Shown: positions 46,438 through 57,932, counted from the stretch's first letter. The stretch: 64,000 nt of DNA from Areca catechu (GCA_021397845.1 CM038053.1:113993825-114057824), one strand, 5' to 3'. A program made the numbers and translations. Notes: generated by a model not told the origin, from the letters alone.

Positions 46438-49056
46438 TGACAGAAAAGTGCCATAAGAACCAATCATTATGAGAGCCTTTTTGTAAACTTCCAGCTCATG
46501 TATGACATACTTTCATATTAATAAAGGCATTTGATTCATCATATGCTACATTATCATATTTTCTTATTGATTATGATGAAGCCCATAAATTAGGGCAATG
46601 GAGTTAGGGTTATGATGGAGTTCATAACAGTGAGACCTAATTCCTATAAATCCTAATTCAGAATATTCCTAGTCGTTGGACCATCGATTCGGGGATCGAT
46701 GAATCCAGAAAGACTAGCTTATCCTATGTATGCTCAGTTGATGAGGGTGGTTGATCTCACAACCACTTGTTTAGAGACACTAATACAAGGATAAGGGTGC
46801 TCATCAGGGTATGAGTACATTGAACTGATCCGCACTGGGATTATCTTACGGAAGTCTTACTACTTGTCAAAAGATAGATCCCATAGTAGTAGTTGTGCAT
46901 GTGATCTTTAGACCCGAGGTCACCATGGTTCCTTGTGCACACTAAGCCATATTTTGGTTCATACTCATTCATGCCATTGTGGATTGTATGGGTGTTCTGG
47001 TATGGTGGAAGGTGTACGAAGGATGTGAATGGACCAACAAGGAATCGATCATTCCTGGTAAAAGGAATTGTTATCCTATGCAATCTCTTCGATGAGAGAC
47101 TCAAGGAACCTTTGATCAAAGCAGGATGAGATTAGTGGAGTCTAATCAGTCATCAGTTGAGTCCTCATGATCGAGCTGAGATTAAATATGATTAAGTGTT
47201 AGGGTTTGACTTATATCCATATTATCACTTAATCGGGATAATGGGAGATCGAAAAATTGAATTGCATGGTAACTTACTACTGAAGGATATTTTGATAATT
47301 TTTATCAAATTCCTCATCTTCCAGGTAGGCATGATACATTACTAGACATCAATCTTATCTTGTAGGTTTATGAACCAATTGGTTTGGTTTCATGAGTCAA
47401 TTCGATGTGTGATTCGAATTGGACAAATAGGTGAGCCAATTTGACCTAATTAGTTCAATCGGGTTCGAACAGATCAAATCGGCTCAAACCTAAACCTACT
47501 GCTAGCTAGATGTGGAACCCAATGGGTCACACACAATAGAGAATTGGCCAAGGAAGTCATTCATGATTTAATTAGGGTCATAGGATCCTAATTGGTTAGC
47601 CAGATTGCATACTAGCATATGTAGGCTAACCTAATTCCTAACCCAATTGGATTGGGTTCGTTGCTTGTTAATTGGGCTAACCTAATTATGGAAAACCTAA
47701 ATTAGGTTGAGTCCTAAGTGGGGCTAGCCAAATCAGAGCTTGATCTTGTTTTTATTTGGATTTTTGGACATGTTAGGCACCATATAAGAAGAGTCCCAAT
47801 GGTTTGGGACTCTTGGTACCTAAATGACACCTTAACTTCAAAAAGACATAGAAGGAGCTACAGACCTCTGATCTGAAAATAAAAGATATGGTCATAAAGC
47901 TTATTGATAACCTTTCCAATGACACCCATGTTGCATATATTTAACTAAATCAATTTGATGCTTTGGGTGGACTAAATGGAAAAGAAAAGACTATTGGTGC
48001 CCTTTGGCGCACCCGGGAGAAAGTATGGCGCGTAAATGGACTAAGAGTCCTTTTGCAAATGAGACTCTGGGAGCTTCAGCAAGAAGGCACCTCTTAGCTT
48101 AATCCCCACACCTTGACAAGTCAAAGACCGTTTAATGTTTGAATGGGATGGCTTGAAGAGGTGTGAAAGGTGGTGAGCACATGAAGAGTCGCGCCTCTTC
48201 ATATACGCATGCACAACAGAGGGCAGAGTCCTTCTGCCTCTGAAACTCTTCAAGCCTCGCATTACTTCAGATTAGAACAGCCATCTACTTATCTCAGAAC
48301 CCGGTGTTTGACACATGGCATGATGGGGATTGATCTGGTAAGTGAAAGGACATAGATATGACTCTCCATTCCCGAAGAGTCTTATTAGATATGATATTTA
48401 ATATTGATAAGTGTTGTCGGGATACATTTTATACCCCATCTGAGATTATAAATAGGCGATACGGTGAAATGAGAACACTACTACTTTTTTCTTCTTTGGT
48501 TTTCTGAGATTAGTGTTTTTATTTTCCCGAGAGTTTGTCTGAGAGTCTTCCACTTTCTCCCTCCCTCCTTCTTGTTTTAGGACAAGACTTCACTTGTCAA
48601 GACAAGTTCTTCTACACTAGGACAAGGCTTGGTTTTAGGACATAAGCCTATAGGGTCTTAGAGGAGGGTAGTCCTAGAACCTAAAGTGGTTTAGGACAAT
48701 ATCTTAAGTGCCCTTCAATAGGACAGGGTGTCCTATAGTGGTCAATAGACCAAAGGCTACCGAAAGAGTTCCACTTCTCCAAGCAACTTGAAGGAGTTCT
48801 TCCTTGGTCCGAGTTTCGTGTGGATCACTGTTGGAGGTTTTGCGCTTGTGAACCTTATGGAAAAGTTGGGTTTCAACGATCCAGGTATTTTTCTTGATTC
48901 TATTTTATGATTCATTAGTTGATATTACACAAGGGGTTCCTGTGAATTAGGGTTTCTATACATGTTATACATATTAGGGTATCATGCGATGAAATTTATT
49001 TTGAAAGTCATTCCGCATGCTGCATGATCCCCAGCACCCTGGGAGAATTTCTATCA
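46438..49056 (+). repeat. 3' LTR of B
   Basis: 2619 bases, TGACAGAAAAGTGCC ... GAATTTCTATCA. Colinear with the 5' LTR, including TATA (48447) and stem-loop (48181-48202). A 50-base insertion or deletion is visible near 48265-48310. Confidence 0.94.
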
Positions 49057-49061
49057 TTGTG
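49057..49061. repeat. Target-site duplication of B, right copy
   Basis: TTGTG, followed by AGCCTTATGAAAACAAGTC, which continues the H LTR. Confidence 0.94.
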
Positions 49062-49403
49062 AGCCTTATGAAAACAAGTCGGGTTTTGAATAGTGAGCCC
49101 GGAAAACTAATCGGCTGTTATTGGTTGAGATTATAGTGAATTCCCAAGGAGATCTTGGGGAGTGGATGTAGGTGCATTGGATAGCACCGACCCAGTATAC
49201 TTTCTTGTGTTTGTTATTTCTTGTCTCCTCTACTTGCACTAACTTTTATTGCTAGATATTTCCACTACACATTTACTTAAGAGCACTTCATTTGCATTCT
49301 TAGTACTTTATTTACTTATATTGGATTACACACTCTTGCATTCCATTAAATAATTTTTAGAGATCCAATTCACCCATCCCTCTTGGTTGCTTACTGGGCA
49401 ACA
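49062..49403 (+). repeat. 5' LTR of H, last piece
   Basis: Matches 55910-56250 of the H 3' LTR and ends TTACTGGGCAACA before the primer site. Confidence 0.92.
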
Positions 49404-49405
49404 AG

Positions 49406-49417
49406 TGGTATCAGAGC
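49406..49417 (+). other. Primer binding site of H
   Basis: TGGTATCAGAGC two bases after the LTR end. Confidence 0.92.
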
Positions 49418-49460
49418 CCTGTTCTTAGTTTATAGGTCTAACAGCCAAGAGTAAAGATCT

Positions 49461-50770
49461 ATGGCAGCCCCTATTAGTACTATGTGTTTAGGGACAAGCC
49501 TCAAATAGACCTCCATTTTTCAATGGATCAAATTATTCTTATTGAAAACTAGAATGAGAATATAATGCATTCTATTGATTATAACTTGTGAAAGGTAGTT
49601 AATAAAGGTCCACATATTCCTTCAGTTGTGGTTAATGATGTTTCCGTCCCAAAGCTCGAAGAGGATTGGGATGAAAATGACATTAATAATTCAAGATTGA
49701 TGCAAAAGCAATGAATCTCCTTTATTATGCATTAGATCCTAGTGAATTCAATAGGATAGCTACTTGCACATCCGCTAAGAAATATGGGACATACTTGAAG
49801 TTACCCATGAGGGTACCGATCAAGTGAAAAATACTAAAATGAACATGTTAGTGCATACATATGAAATGCTCCGAATGGAATCTAAAAAATCTATCATTGA
49901 TATGTACACTAGATTTACAAATATTGTAAAGGAATGAGAAGTTTAGGAAAAGTAATTTCTAATGCTGATCTTGTCAACAAAATCCTCAGGTCACTTCCAA
50001 CATCATGGGATCCAAAGGTGACTGCCATCCAAAAAGCTAAAGATGTTGACAAGCTACCATTGGAGCAGCTGGTAGGATCGCTCATGACTTATGAGCTAAA
50101 TTTGAAGCAAAAGTCTATGGATATGGATAAAAGAAAAAGGGGATTGCATTCAAATCTACTATACAAGAAGATCCTCAATTGATGAATCCGAAGAAGAAGA
50201 AGAAGACAAAAGTGAAGAAGCACTCCTGCAAGGAAATTTAGAAGGTTCATGAAGAGAAGAAAGTTTCCTTACAAGAAGAAGTTCCAATCAACTAAAGAAA
50301 AGGAAAAAGAGAAAGAAAAAGAAAAGAAAAGGACAAGGAGAAGGAAATACCTACATGTTTCGAGTATAAGAGCTGGGACACTATAATTCAACTACCCTCT
50401 CTTGAAGAAGTCAAGAAAGAAGCTAAAGAAGAAGGTAATGATGGTCACCTAGAGTGACAGCGAGGACCCCAGTTCAGAAGAAGAATAGGCTGAAATTGCA
50501 AACCTATGTCTCATGGCACATCAAGAGCAAGAAGAGGTAAATTCCAATACAGAAATATATTTTACTTTTGATGAATTAAGAAATGCTTTTGATGAACTAA
50601 CGCATGATTACAAATTAATTTTATCTAAAAATAAAAATTTAAAAAGTATACAATTAGTTTTTCTCATGAAAACAATTCTTTATTAAGTGAAGTTAGTGAT
50701 TTGAAAACTAACTAGATGTTTTAGAAAAAAAAAATAATGCTTTAATAATGAAAAATGATGTTTTAAAAGA
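49461..50770 (+). pseudogene. gag: Sirevirus-type gag pseudogene (H)
   Basis: ATG at 49461 (MAAPIST). The capsid part is clear at 49830-50180, including the open frame 49934-50182 (LEQLVGSLMTYELNLKQKSM). A basic stretch, a damaged knuckle (ACATGTTTCGAG ... GCTGGGACAC, about 50355) and the beginning of the coiled coil follow (50560-50770), colinear with F1 up to about 19200. Frameshifts and stops are frequent. The second knuckle and the gag end are lost in the deletion at about 50770. Confidence 0.85.
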
Positions 50771-51595
50771 TCCAAGACTAAAGATGGAATCTTCATCAAC
50801 CAAGCTAGGTATACAAGAGAAATTATAAAGATGTTTGGGATGGAGACTACTAATTCAATAGGTACGCCTTTGAGCCCCTCTTGTAAACTTGATAAAGATG
50901 AGCATGGTAAATCTGTAGATCAAAAATTATACAGAGGTATGATTGGCTCTTTATTGTACTTAACTAATAGTAGACCAAATATAATGTTCAGTGTATGCAT
51001 GTGTGCTAGATATCAATCTGAACCTAAGGAGTCACATCTGTTGGCTGTTAAGCGCATTATTAGATATCTATCTGGTATATTAATATTGGCTTATGGTATT
51101 CAAGAGATTCATCTGCTAAATTAATTGGATATTCTGATGCTAATTTTGCTGGATGTAAGTTAGATAGAAAATGTACTAGTGGAACTTGCCAATTTCTTGG
51201 AGTTAACTTAATTTCCTGGTTTAGCAAGAAACATACTTCATTTGCACTATCCATAGTTGAAGCTGAGTATATTGCAACAGAAAGTTATTATGCTCAAATC
51301 TTGTGGATTAAGCAACAACTTAATGATTTTGGAATCAGTTAACTAGTACACTACACCTTTAAAATGTGATAATACCAATGCTATTTGCTTGACTAAAAAT
51401 CCTGTTCAACATTCTAGAAGTAAATATATTGAAATTATGCATCATTTTATTAGAGATCATGTTGAAAATAATGATGTTGTGCTTGAATTTATTTGCCCTG
51501 AATTGCAATTAGCTGATATTTTGACTAAGCCTCTCCAAGAAGATCAATTCAATATGATTAGAAGAGAACTCGAGATCATTAATCCTTTTGATTGA
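50771..51595 (+). pseudogene. pol: Pol remnant: end of RT and RNase H (H)
   Basis: Begins at KDGIFINQARYTREII, the last part of RT, and runs through RNase H to PFD and TGA at 51593. Relative to F1, about 2.7 kb (protease, integrase, most of RT; F1 19200-21910) is missing. The open pieces are 50831-51124 (DKDEHGKSVDQKLYRGMIGS) and 51389-51595 (LADILTKPLQEDQFNMIRRE). They closely match F1 22077-22726 and G 32092-32457. Confidence 0.9.
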
Positions 51596-51714
51596 AAATC
51601 TTCCAATCTTTAACTCAAAATAGATCAAATTTGACATTAATCTTATTGAATTTCATTGTATTTCTCTTGATTTTGATTTGCGCTTCATTCTCTTGATTTT
51701 CGATTTTAAGTCGA

Positions 51715-51778
51715 TGTGTCAACATATTAATGTGTCGACACCTGAATATGTCGACACATTCGTGAGTCGACACATGAA
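51715..51778. repeat. Palindrome cluster between pol and ORF2 (H)
   Basis: Four motifs (TGTGTCAACATATT, ATGTGTCGACACC, ATATGTCGACACATT, GAGTCGACACATG) stand 120-180 bases after the pol stop, at the same place as in F1. The flanking bases have shifted from CTT/AAG to CAT/ATG, and LTR copies in H carry the same change (GTGTCGACACATG). Confidence 0.82.
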
Positions 51779-52029
51779 TGGCTGCAAACCGAGGTTAAGG
51801 GCGAACCGAAGTGTTTTTTCTTCCATTTCTCCTCCCCACTCGAGCTGACATATACCCTAACTCCTTCCAAACTATTCCTTCCCTCCATTCTTTGCTCAAA
51901 CCTCCTCGATTCTTTGTTTTGGATGGTTTTTGGTCCGGATTGTGCGACATTCCCTCTCCCATTTCCACTTTGAACCCTAGAAACCCTAGGTTTTCTTCCC
52001 TATTCTTGTTCAAAACCCTCTTGTGTGCA

Positions 52030-53957
52030 ATGAGACCTAGGAAATAGGTTGTCTGTCACCCTGGCCATCCAATCAGGAAGAAGAATAAAGAACCAAAGCT
52101 AGATATGAAGCTAGAGCTCTAGATCCACCTGTTCGACCACTATTCACTGCTTCTAGTCGGATGAGCTCGAAGACGGTTGTCGAGGATGCCGTGTGGATTT
52201 CAATTTTGTCGACCATCAGCACTTCAGGATAGGTCGATAGATTAGAGAAGCTGGTCTGAAATCATTATGTTCTTTGAGTGAGAGATACTACCCAGGGCTC
52301 ATATGAGAGTTCTACGGATCTTTATGGTTTAGATGAGTGCTGGCTAGCTCAGGCCAGAGGCAGGGATATCCCCGTGACTTCAAAGATATTAAGCAGGTAT
52401 GGGATATTCCTATGACTGGTTCAGTTGTTGATAGTTTGATTAACAGAGTGAGTGGACTCCAGTGCATATTTGAGTCAGATATTTTGCTTGAGGGAACCAC
52501 TGTGCCTGCATCTCGTTTGTCTGCCGAGAGAGACTTCTGCATCATATTGTCGCCCGGATTCTTCTACCAAACCGGCCATTTGATTACATCACTGAGAGAG
52601 TTGCTCATGATGGTCTCATTGGTTCAGCACACACCCGTCTGCCTTCTGGTGCTCATTGCATATCAGATGACAGAGGCTTCGACGAGTCAAGACTCTGCTT
52701 ACCCTACGGGATGGGTTGACACTGCTATTTAGAGAGTATGGTGTGAGCTTTGATGATGAGCCCTTCCGGATGCTCCTACATATGATGTCTATGATATCAG
52801 GTCTCTATACCAGATGGGATATCAGTTGTTCAGAGGCTAGTGGAGATGCAGAGTATCTGGTCAGGTCGATGATAGAAATGATGATGCTACAAAGGAGGAG
52901 CGTATACTTTCTATTGAGGCAGGACCTACAGAGGCACCTCTTTCAGAGAGTCAGCCTGAGCCAGAAGCACAGCCAAGTCAGCTTCTTAGTCTGAACCTAT
53001 GTCTCAGCCTCAGCCTCAGCCAGCTTAATCAGATGCTCCAGAAGTTTCAGAGAGGTTGATGGATAGAGTCAGTCGCATAGAGATAAATATCTTGATTATT
53101 AGATAGCGACTTGACAGTTTTATTATGGAGACGAGAGACAGCCATGGAGGATTGAGTGATGGCATCTCTGCTATTTTATTTACACTGTCCAAACCCTCTT
53201 CTCAAAGTGTTCCAGTTTCTACTCAAGCTCCACCTGCCCCAGCACCAGTGATGGATGATAGTGATGATGATGATAAGGATATTAACTCTGATGGTTTCAA
53301 TTTTCCATACTTGATTTCAGAGCCAGCAGTAGAGGTGGTAGTAGACTTGCCTAGGAGGCCCATTTGAGATTCTTTCAGTTCACCCTCTCAAACTTCTGTT
53401 ATATCTACTCCACCTTCTAGATCTGATGATCATATTCCTATACCTATTCTCTCACCTATTATTGATTCACCTATCATTGATACCCCCATCATTGATTCTC
53501 CTATTATTGACTCATCGATTATAGATATACTTTTGTTTCATCAGCTGATACCCTATCATTGACAAGCTTATCATTTCTTCAGTTGATACACCAGTTTTTG
53601 ACACACCCACAGTTGATACACCTACCCTTCATACACCCTCTCTTATTCGAGAGCTAGGTTTTTACACACCTGGCTTTCATTATCTTGATTCCGGTCCATC
53701 ATTTGATCATATACCACATCCGACAGTTGTAGAGACTGTTGCTCTGATCTACAATGTTCTTGCGATGACATTGCCTCCACCTCTTCTACTTCAGCTAAAG
53801 GCAGGACATGCTCGCTTAGAGTTGTGGTCGTCATACTCCTTCATAACCGATCAGGACCCATCTTCATGATATCAGATCGATGTGTCCCCGAGCTCATTCT
53901 TTCACTGATACAGGACCGATTGAGATTGAATCTTCTGAGGATGAGGATAAGGATTAG
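52030..53957 (+). pseudogene. Post-pol ORF2 pseudogene (H)
   Basis: Starts ATG 52030 (MRPRK then TAG) and, over several breaks, reaches an acidic end (ESSEDEDKD, TAG at 53955), about 640 codons. Landmarks shared with F1 and G: YYPG ... EFYGSL (52285), DIPMTGSVVDSLINRVSG (about 52408), LCLPYGMG (52693) and LTLLFREYGVSFDDEPFRM (about 52716). The C-terminal half is Ser/Pro/Asp-rich with an acidic run (DDSDDDDKD) and an Ile-Asp repeat array. The function is unknown; the position is like the envelope-like gene of SIRE1, but I see no clear signal peptide or membrane span. Confidence 0.72.
53446..53640 (+). repeat. Repeat array coding P-I-I-D-S/T units in ORF2 (H)
   Basis: About ten degenerate units of 'cctattattgattca' or 'ccacagttgataca' (15-18 bases), which read Pro-Ile/Thr-Ile/Val-Asp-Ser/Thr in one frame. 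Confidence 0.75.
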
Positions 53958-54713
53958 GATACTTTTTATTTAGTTTGCTTTTATGCATTTTTTGTATGTT
54001 TCGGTGTTCTCTTTGTCTACAAATTCTGACATTGTATGAAATCTTATGTTATACTACATGTTATGATCTCGAATGAATGAAATGCATTAATTTCCTTTAG
54101 TACTTCATTGTCTTTATTTATGAATGAATGGATGAATGAATTTTTATATTGTACTTCAATGTTATATCTTGAATGACTTGCCTATTCTTTTTCTACCTCT
54201 TTAATGATACAAAAGGGAGAGTAATAAGACTGAAGTATAAATGTGCGGGGCGTAACAAGCAATAGTATAAATGTGCTTGGAAATTCTTGTTTAAAATTCT
54301 TTTGAGAATTCTTTGAGCATAAATTGAAAATTCTTTACAAAATTCATTAAGTAAGGTGGAGAAATACCTCCTTTGTATTGAAAATCTATTTTGAATTGAA
54401 TTTCATGTCAAATCTTTTCTTTAGATGTTTAAAAGATGTTTACAATTTTATGAATCATCTATTCAGGGAGAGTCTTGTCTATTGCTGAATTTGTCTCTCC
54501 TAGCATGATTTCTTTTAGAGTATCATGATACATGAATTTATATCTTATATATTCCGAGCTTTGATACTCTTAACCATTATAATACTCTTGCTCTAATACA
54601 TGCTTTCAATATTACAATTACTCCGATACACCTATTGTAATTAGCTCTTCACATCTTGAAAGTTCTATTGAAAGCTTTTTATACAATTTATACTTAAAGA
54701 TTTTGTCATTATC
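53958..54713 (+). other. 3' untranslated region of H
   Basis: No ORF. It includes an ATGA-type simple repeat at 54120-54141 and CT/AT-rich DNA with 'gagctttgatactctt' motifs at 54545-54600. Confidence 0.7.
54120..54141. repeat. ATGA simple repeat
   Basis: Five ATGA units with one GGATGA interruption. Confidence 0.8.
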
Positions 54714-54727
54714 AAAAAGGGAGAGAT
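54714..54727 (+). other. Polypurine tract of H
   Basis: AAAAAGGGAGAGAT just before TGTTGACTCC. The F1 tract at 56398-56411 has decayed to AAAAAGGATGAGAT. Confidence 0.9.
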
Positions 54728-56250
54728 TGTTGACTCCGTTATTGATTTTGATGATAAACAAAATGCTTAAGTATAAGTTGAGTACTAATGATTTTTTTGA
54801 ATTATGTTTTTATAGAAAAAGGTGCTCATTAATTTGACGAATGTTATTTGATTGAAGAAGTCAAAGTTTAGATGAAAGATCTGCTCAAATAAGACTTAAA
54901 CAGTGAAGATTGCTTGAATGGATACATGAGTTTAACATAGACTTAATTCAGCACAAGTTCAGCTATTTATATGAAGATCTCAATGAAGTGTCGACTCAAA
55001 GTGTCGATACATGACAGTGAAGTGTTGACTCAAGCCGGTAAGCAAAGAAAGTTTCAGATGGCATAGCTGAAGTGTCAACATATGAACTTGAAGTGTCGAC
55101 TCAAAGTGTCGACACATGGATCAGCTCATCGTCTGAGATTTTTGGTCACAGAACTTGCTGAAGTTGAAGATCTGGTGAAGTGTCGACATATGGATGCCAA
55201 GTTTCACTCACCTGAAGAAGTGTCGACACATCTAAGATTTTCAGAAAGCTACATTGAAGATATTTGAACTAGGTGTTGACTCAAGAAGTTCAAGTATCGA
55301 CCTGAAGTGTCGACTCACAGCCTGAAGTGTCGACATATAGAGTTCTGGAAAAAGTAATGGCTAGTTTTTCAAATGTAGAACTCATCCCTCTTGGCTCCCA
55401 ATGGCTAGTTTTTCATGTCTACCAACTAGAAACCGGATTTAAGGCCTTGAAAGGTATATATGATCCAAATCAAATCAAAATGGATGATGAAAAGGAAATG
55501 AAAAGAATAACCAAGAGAGAAGAAAAGAGAGCATTCACTCCTAATCCTATTGAGTCAACTTACTTTCAAGCAAGAAGAAAGCCTTCAAGAGCATTAAAGA
55601 TCAATCCTTCTTGAGCAATTAAAGAGGCTTCCCAAATTGAAAGAGCAACAAATTGAAAGCATCACAACAACGAGCTTCAAAGATACCCATTTGTTATTAG
55701 AAAGCTTTTATTATCTCTTACTTCAAAATCTTATTTGTTGTAAGGGTTCTTGGTTAGCCTATTACAAAACAAGGGTGGTTATTAGTTAGCCTTTGAAAAC
55801 CAATTAGGTTCTTGGTTAGCCCGTAAAACCAAGGGAGGTGGTGGTGAGCCTTAAAACCATTTAGGTTCTTGGTTAGCCCGTAAAACCAAGTGAGGTTTGA
55901 CTTGTGAGCCTTGTGAAAACAAGTCAGGTTTTGATTAGTGAGCCGGAAAACTAATCGGCTGTAATCGGTTAAGATTATAGTGAATTCCCAAGAAGATCTT
56001 GGAGAGTGGATGTAGGTGCATTGGATAGCACCGAACCACTATACTTCATTGTGTTTGTGATTGCTTGTCTCCTTTACTTTCTCTTACTTTTATTGCTTTA
56101 TATTTCCACTGCATATTTACTTAAGAGCACTTCATTTGCATTCTTAGTACTTTGTTTAATTATTGGATTGGATTGCACACTCTTGCATTCCATCAAATAA
56201 ATTTTAGAGACCCAATTCATCCCCCTCCCTTGGTTGCTTACTGGGCAACA
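54728..56250 (+). repeat. 3' LTR of H
   Basis: 1523 uninterrupted bases, TGTTGACTCCGTTATTG ... TTACTGGGCAACA. It serves as the reference to trace the split 5' LTR. Palindromes at 54987-55336. Confidence 0.94.
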
Positions 56251-56255
56251 TGATA
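56251..56255. repeat. Target-site duplication of H, right copy
   Basis: TGATA, followed by CTCTTAGTCC, the continuation of the F1 tail. Confidence 0.92.
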
Positions 56256-56411
56256 CTCTTAGTCCAAACTTGATTCAAATGAGGCTTCATACTTTCTTTT
56301 TCTGTTTGAATACATACTGCAATAAGCCTTATGCATAATTAAAAGCTTCTTTTAAAGAGCTTATTATGTGTTTTATACTTAAGGTTTTGTCATCATCAAA
56401 AAGGATGAGAT
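56256..56411 (+). other. F1 3' untranslated region, right part, with purine tract
   Basis: Continues 26446 after removal of H. Ends CATCATCAAAAAGGATGAGAT at the 3' LTR. Confidence 0.85.
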
Positions 56412-57932
56412 TGTTGACTCTGTTATTGATTTGATGATAAACAAAATACTTAAGTATAAGTTGAGTACTAACTATTTATTTAAAGTATGTTTTTATAGAA
56501 AATGTACTCAGCAATCCAACAGTTTTGATTGCTTATCAAAGAAATGAAGAAGTCCCCTCCATGAATGAAATATTAGTTTTAAATGGACTTAAGCACTTGA
56601 AGATTGCTTGAAATAACATAAAGAATTTAGCACAAATTTGTTTTCAGCAGAGGTTTAGTGTTTTTTAAAGAAATCTCAACAGGTGCCGACTCAAAGTGTC
56701 GACTCACAACTCAAGTATTGACTCATGACAGTGGAAGTATCGACTCAAGCTGGCATGCAGAAAGAATTTTAGATGGTACAACTAAAGTGTCGACTCATGC
56801 TAGGTAAGTGTTGACTCAAGGTGTCGACTCAAGGATCGACTCATCGCCTTAGAAAATCTTGACACAAAACTTGCTGAAATTGAAGACTTGCCTGAAGTGT
56901 CGACTCATGGATATCAAGTGTCGACTCAAGTATCGACACACCAGAAGAAGTGTCGATTCACTTGAGAATTTTAGAGAGCTTCAATGAAGAAATTTGAACT
57001 TGGTGTTGACTCATGGAATGTAAGTGTCGACCCTAAGTATCGACTCACAGCTTGAAGTATCAACACTTGGAGTTCTGGGAATAGTAACAGCTAGTTTTTC
57101 AAACATAAAACTCGGCCCTCATGGCTTCCAATGGCTAGTTTTTCATATCTAATAGCCATAAACCGACTTTAAGGCCTTGAAAAGGTATTAAAGTGATTAA
57201 AATCAAATTTAAAAACAAGAGGATCAACAATAGAAAAGAAAAAGCATGTGCATTCATTCCCATTCATTAAGAGCAACTACCTTCAAGCAAAAAGAAGTCT
57301 CTAAGCTTTCAAAGCCTTCAAGAGCATTCAAGTCCACATTCATGAGCATCAATTGAGGCTTCATCAAGTTGAAGACAAGTGATTTCTCAAAGCTTCAAAA
57401 AGATATTTGCTTTTATTTAGAAAGCTTCAATTGTTGCCTTACTTCAAACTTTATATTTATTGTAACGGTTATTGGTTAGCCTTGAAAACTAAGGAGGTTA
57501 TTGGTTAGCCTTGAAAACTAAGGAGGTTGTTGGTGAGCCTTAAAACCAATTAGGTACTTGGTTAGCCCGCAAAACCAATGGAGGTTTTGACTTGTAAGCC
57601 TTATAAAAACAAGTCGGGTTTTGATTAGTGAGCTTGGAAAACTAATCGGCTATAATCGATGGAGATTATAGGAAATTCCCAAGTGGTCCTTGGAGAATGG
57701 ATGTAGGTGCATTGGAAAGCACCGAACCACTATACTTGGATTGTGTTGTGATTGTCTATCTCTCTCTTGCTCTTACTTTTATAGCTTTTAAATTTTCACT
57801 ACATACTCTTTAAGATCACATTACACTTGTATTTCATTATACTTAGATTGTTTATTGAATTGGTTCACATACTTGCAACAAATTTTTAGAAATCCAATTC
57901 ACCCCCCCTCTTGGGTTGCTTACTGGGCAACT
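56412..57932 (+). repeat. 3' LTR of F1
   Basis: 1521 bases, TGTTGACTCTGTTATTG ... TTACTGGGCAACT (final A changed to T, or the end is truncated). Palindromes at 56685-57070. Confidence 0.9.

Larger units (their letters stand above)
39136..49056 (+). mobile_element. Ty1/copia element B with 2.6 kb LTRs, inside H 5' LTR
   Basis: Bounded by TSD TTGTG (39131-39135 and 49057-49061). LTRs start TGATAG or TGACAG and end CTATCA. The interior is only 4.7 kb: primer site, 1.4 kb leader, a gag with most of its sequence missing, pol and purine tract. Its pol is close to A and E, not to the Sirevirus group. Confidence 0.95.
26452..56250 (+). mobile_element. Sirevirus-like copia element H, inserted in F1
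   Basis: A 5-base TSD (TGATA) on both sides and LTRs running TG...CA define it. The 5' LTR is in three pieces (26452-27074, 38538-39135, 49062-49403), which add up to 1563 bases against 1523 for the 3' LTR. The interior (49404-54727) has gag, a deleted pol and ORF2. Without G and B it would be about 8.4 kb. Confidence 0.93.
16259..57932 (+). mobile_element. Sirevirus-like copia element F1 (outer element of nest)
   Basis: The 5' LTR is at 16259-17835 and the 3' LTR at 56412-57932. The interior is 17836-26451 plus 56256-56411, split by the insertion of H. Gag of UBN2 type with coiled coil, pol and a downstream ORF2 are all present but broken. Without H and I it would be about 10 kb. The first base pair of the 5' LTR reads TA instead of TG and the 3' LTR ends AACT instead of AACA. 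The flanks (TCTAG, TAACC) do not match, so the ends are damaged or rearranged. Confidence 0.88.

Noticed and set aside
53125..53367. Separate small acidic protein
   Set aside because: Colinear with the C-terminal half of ORF2 of H; start is internal.
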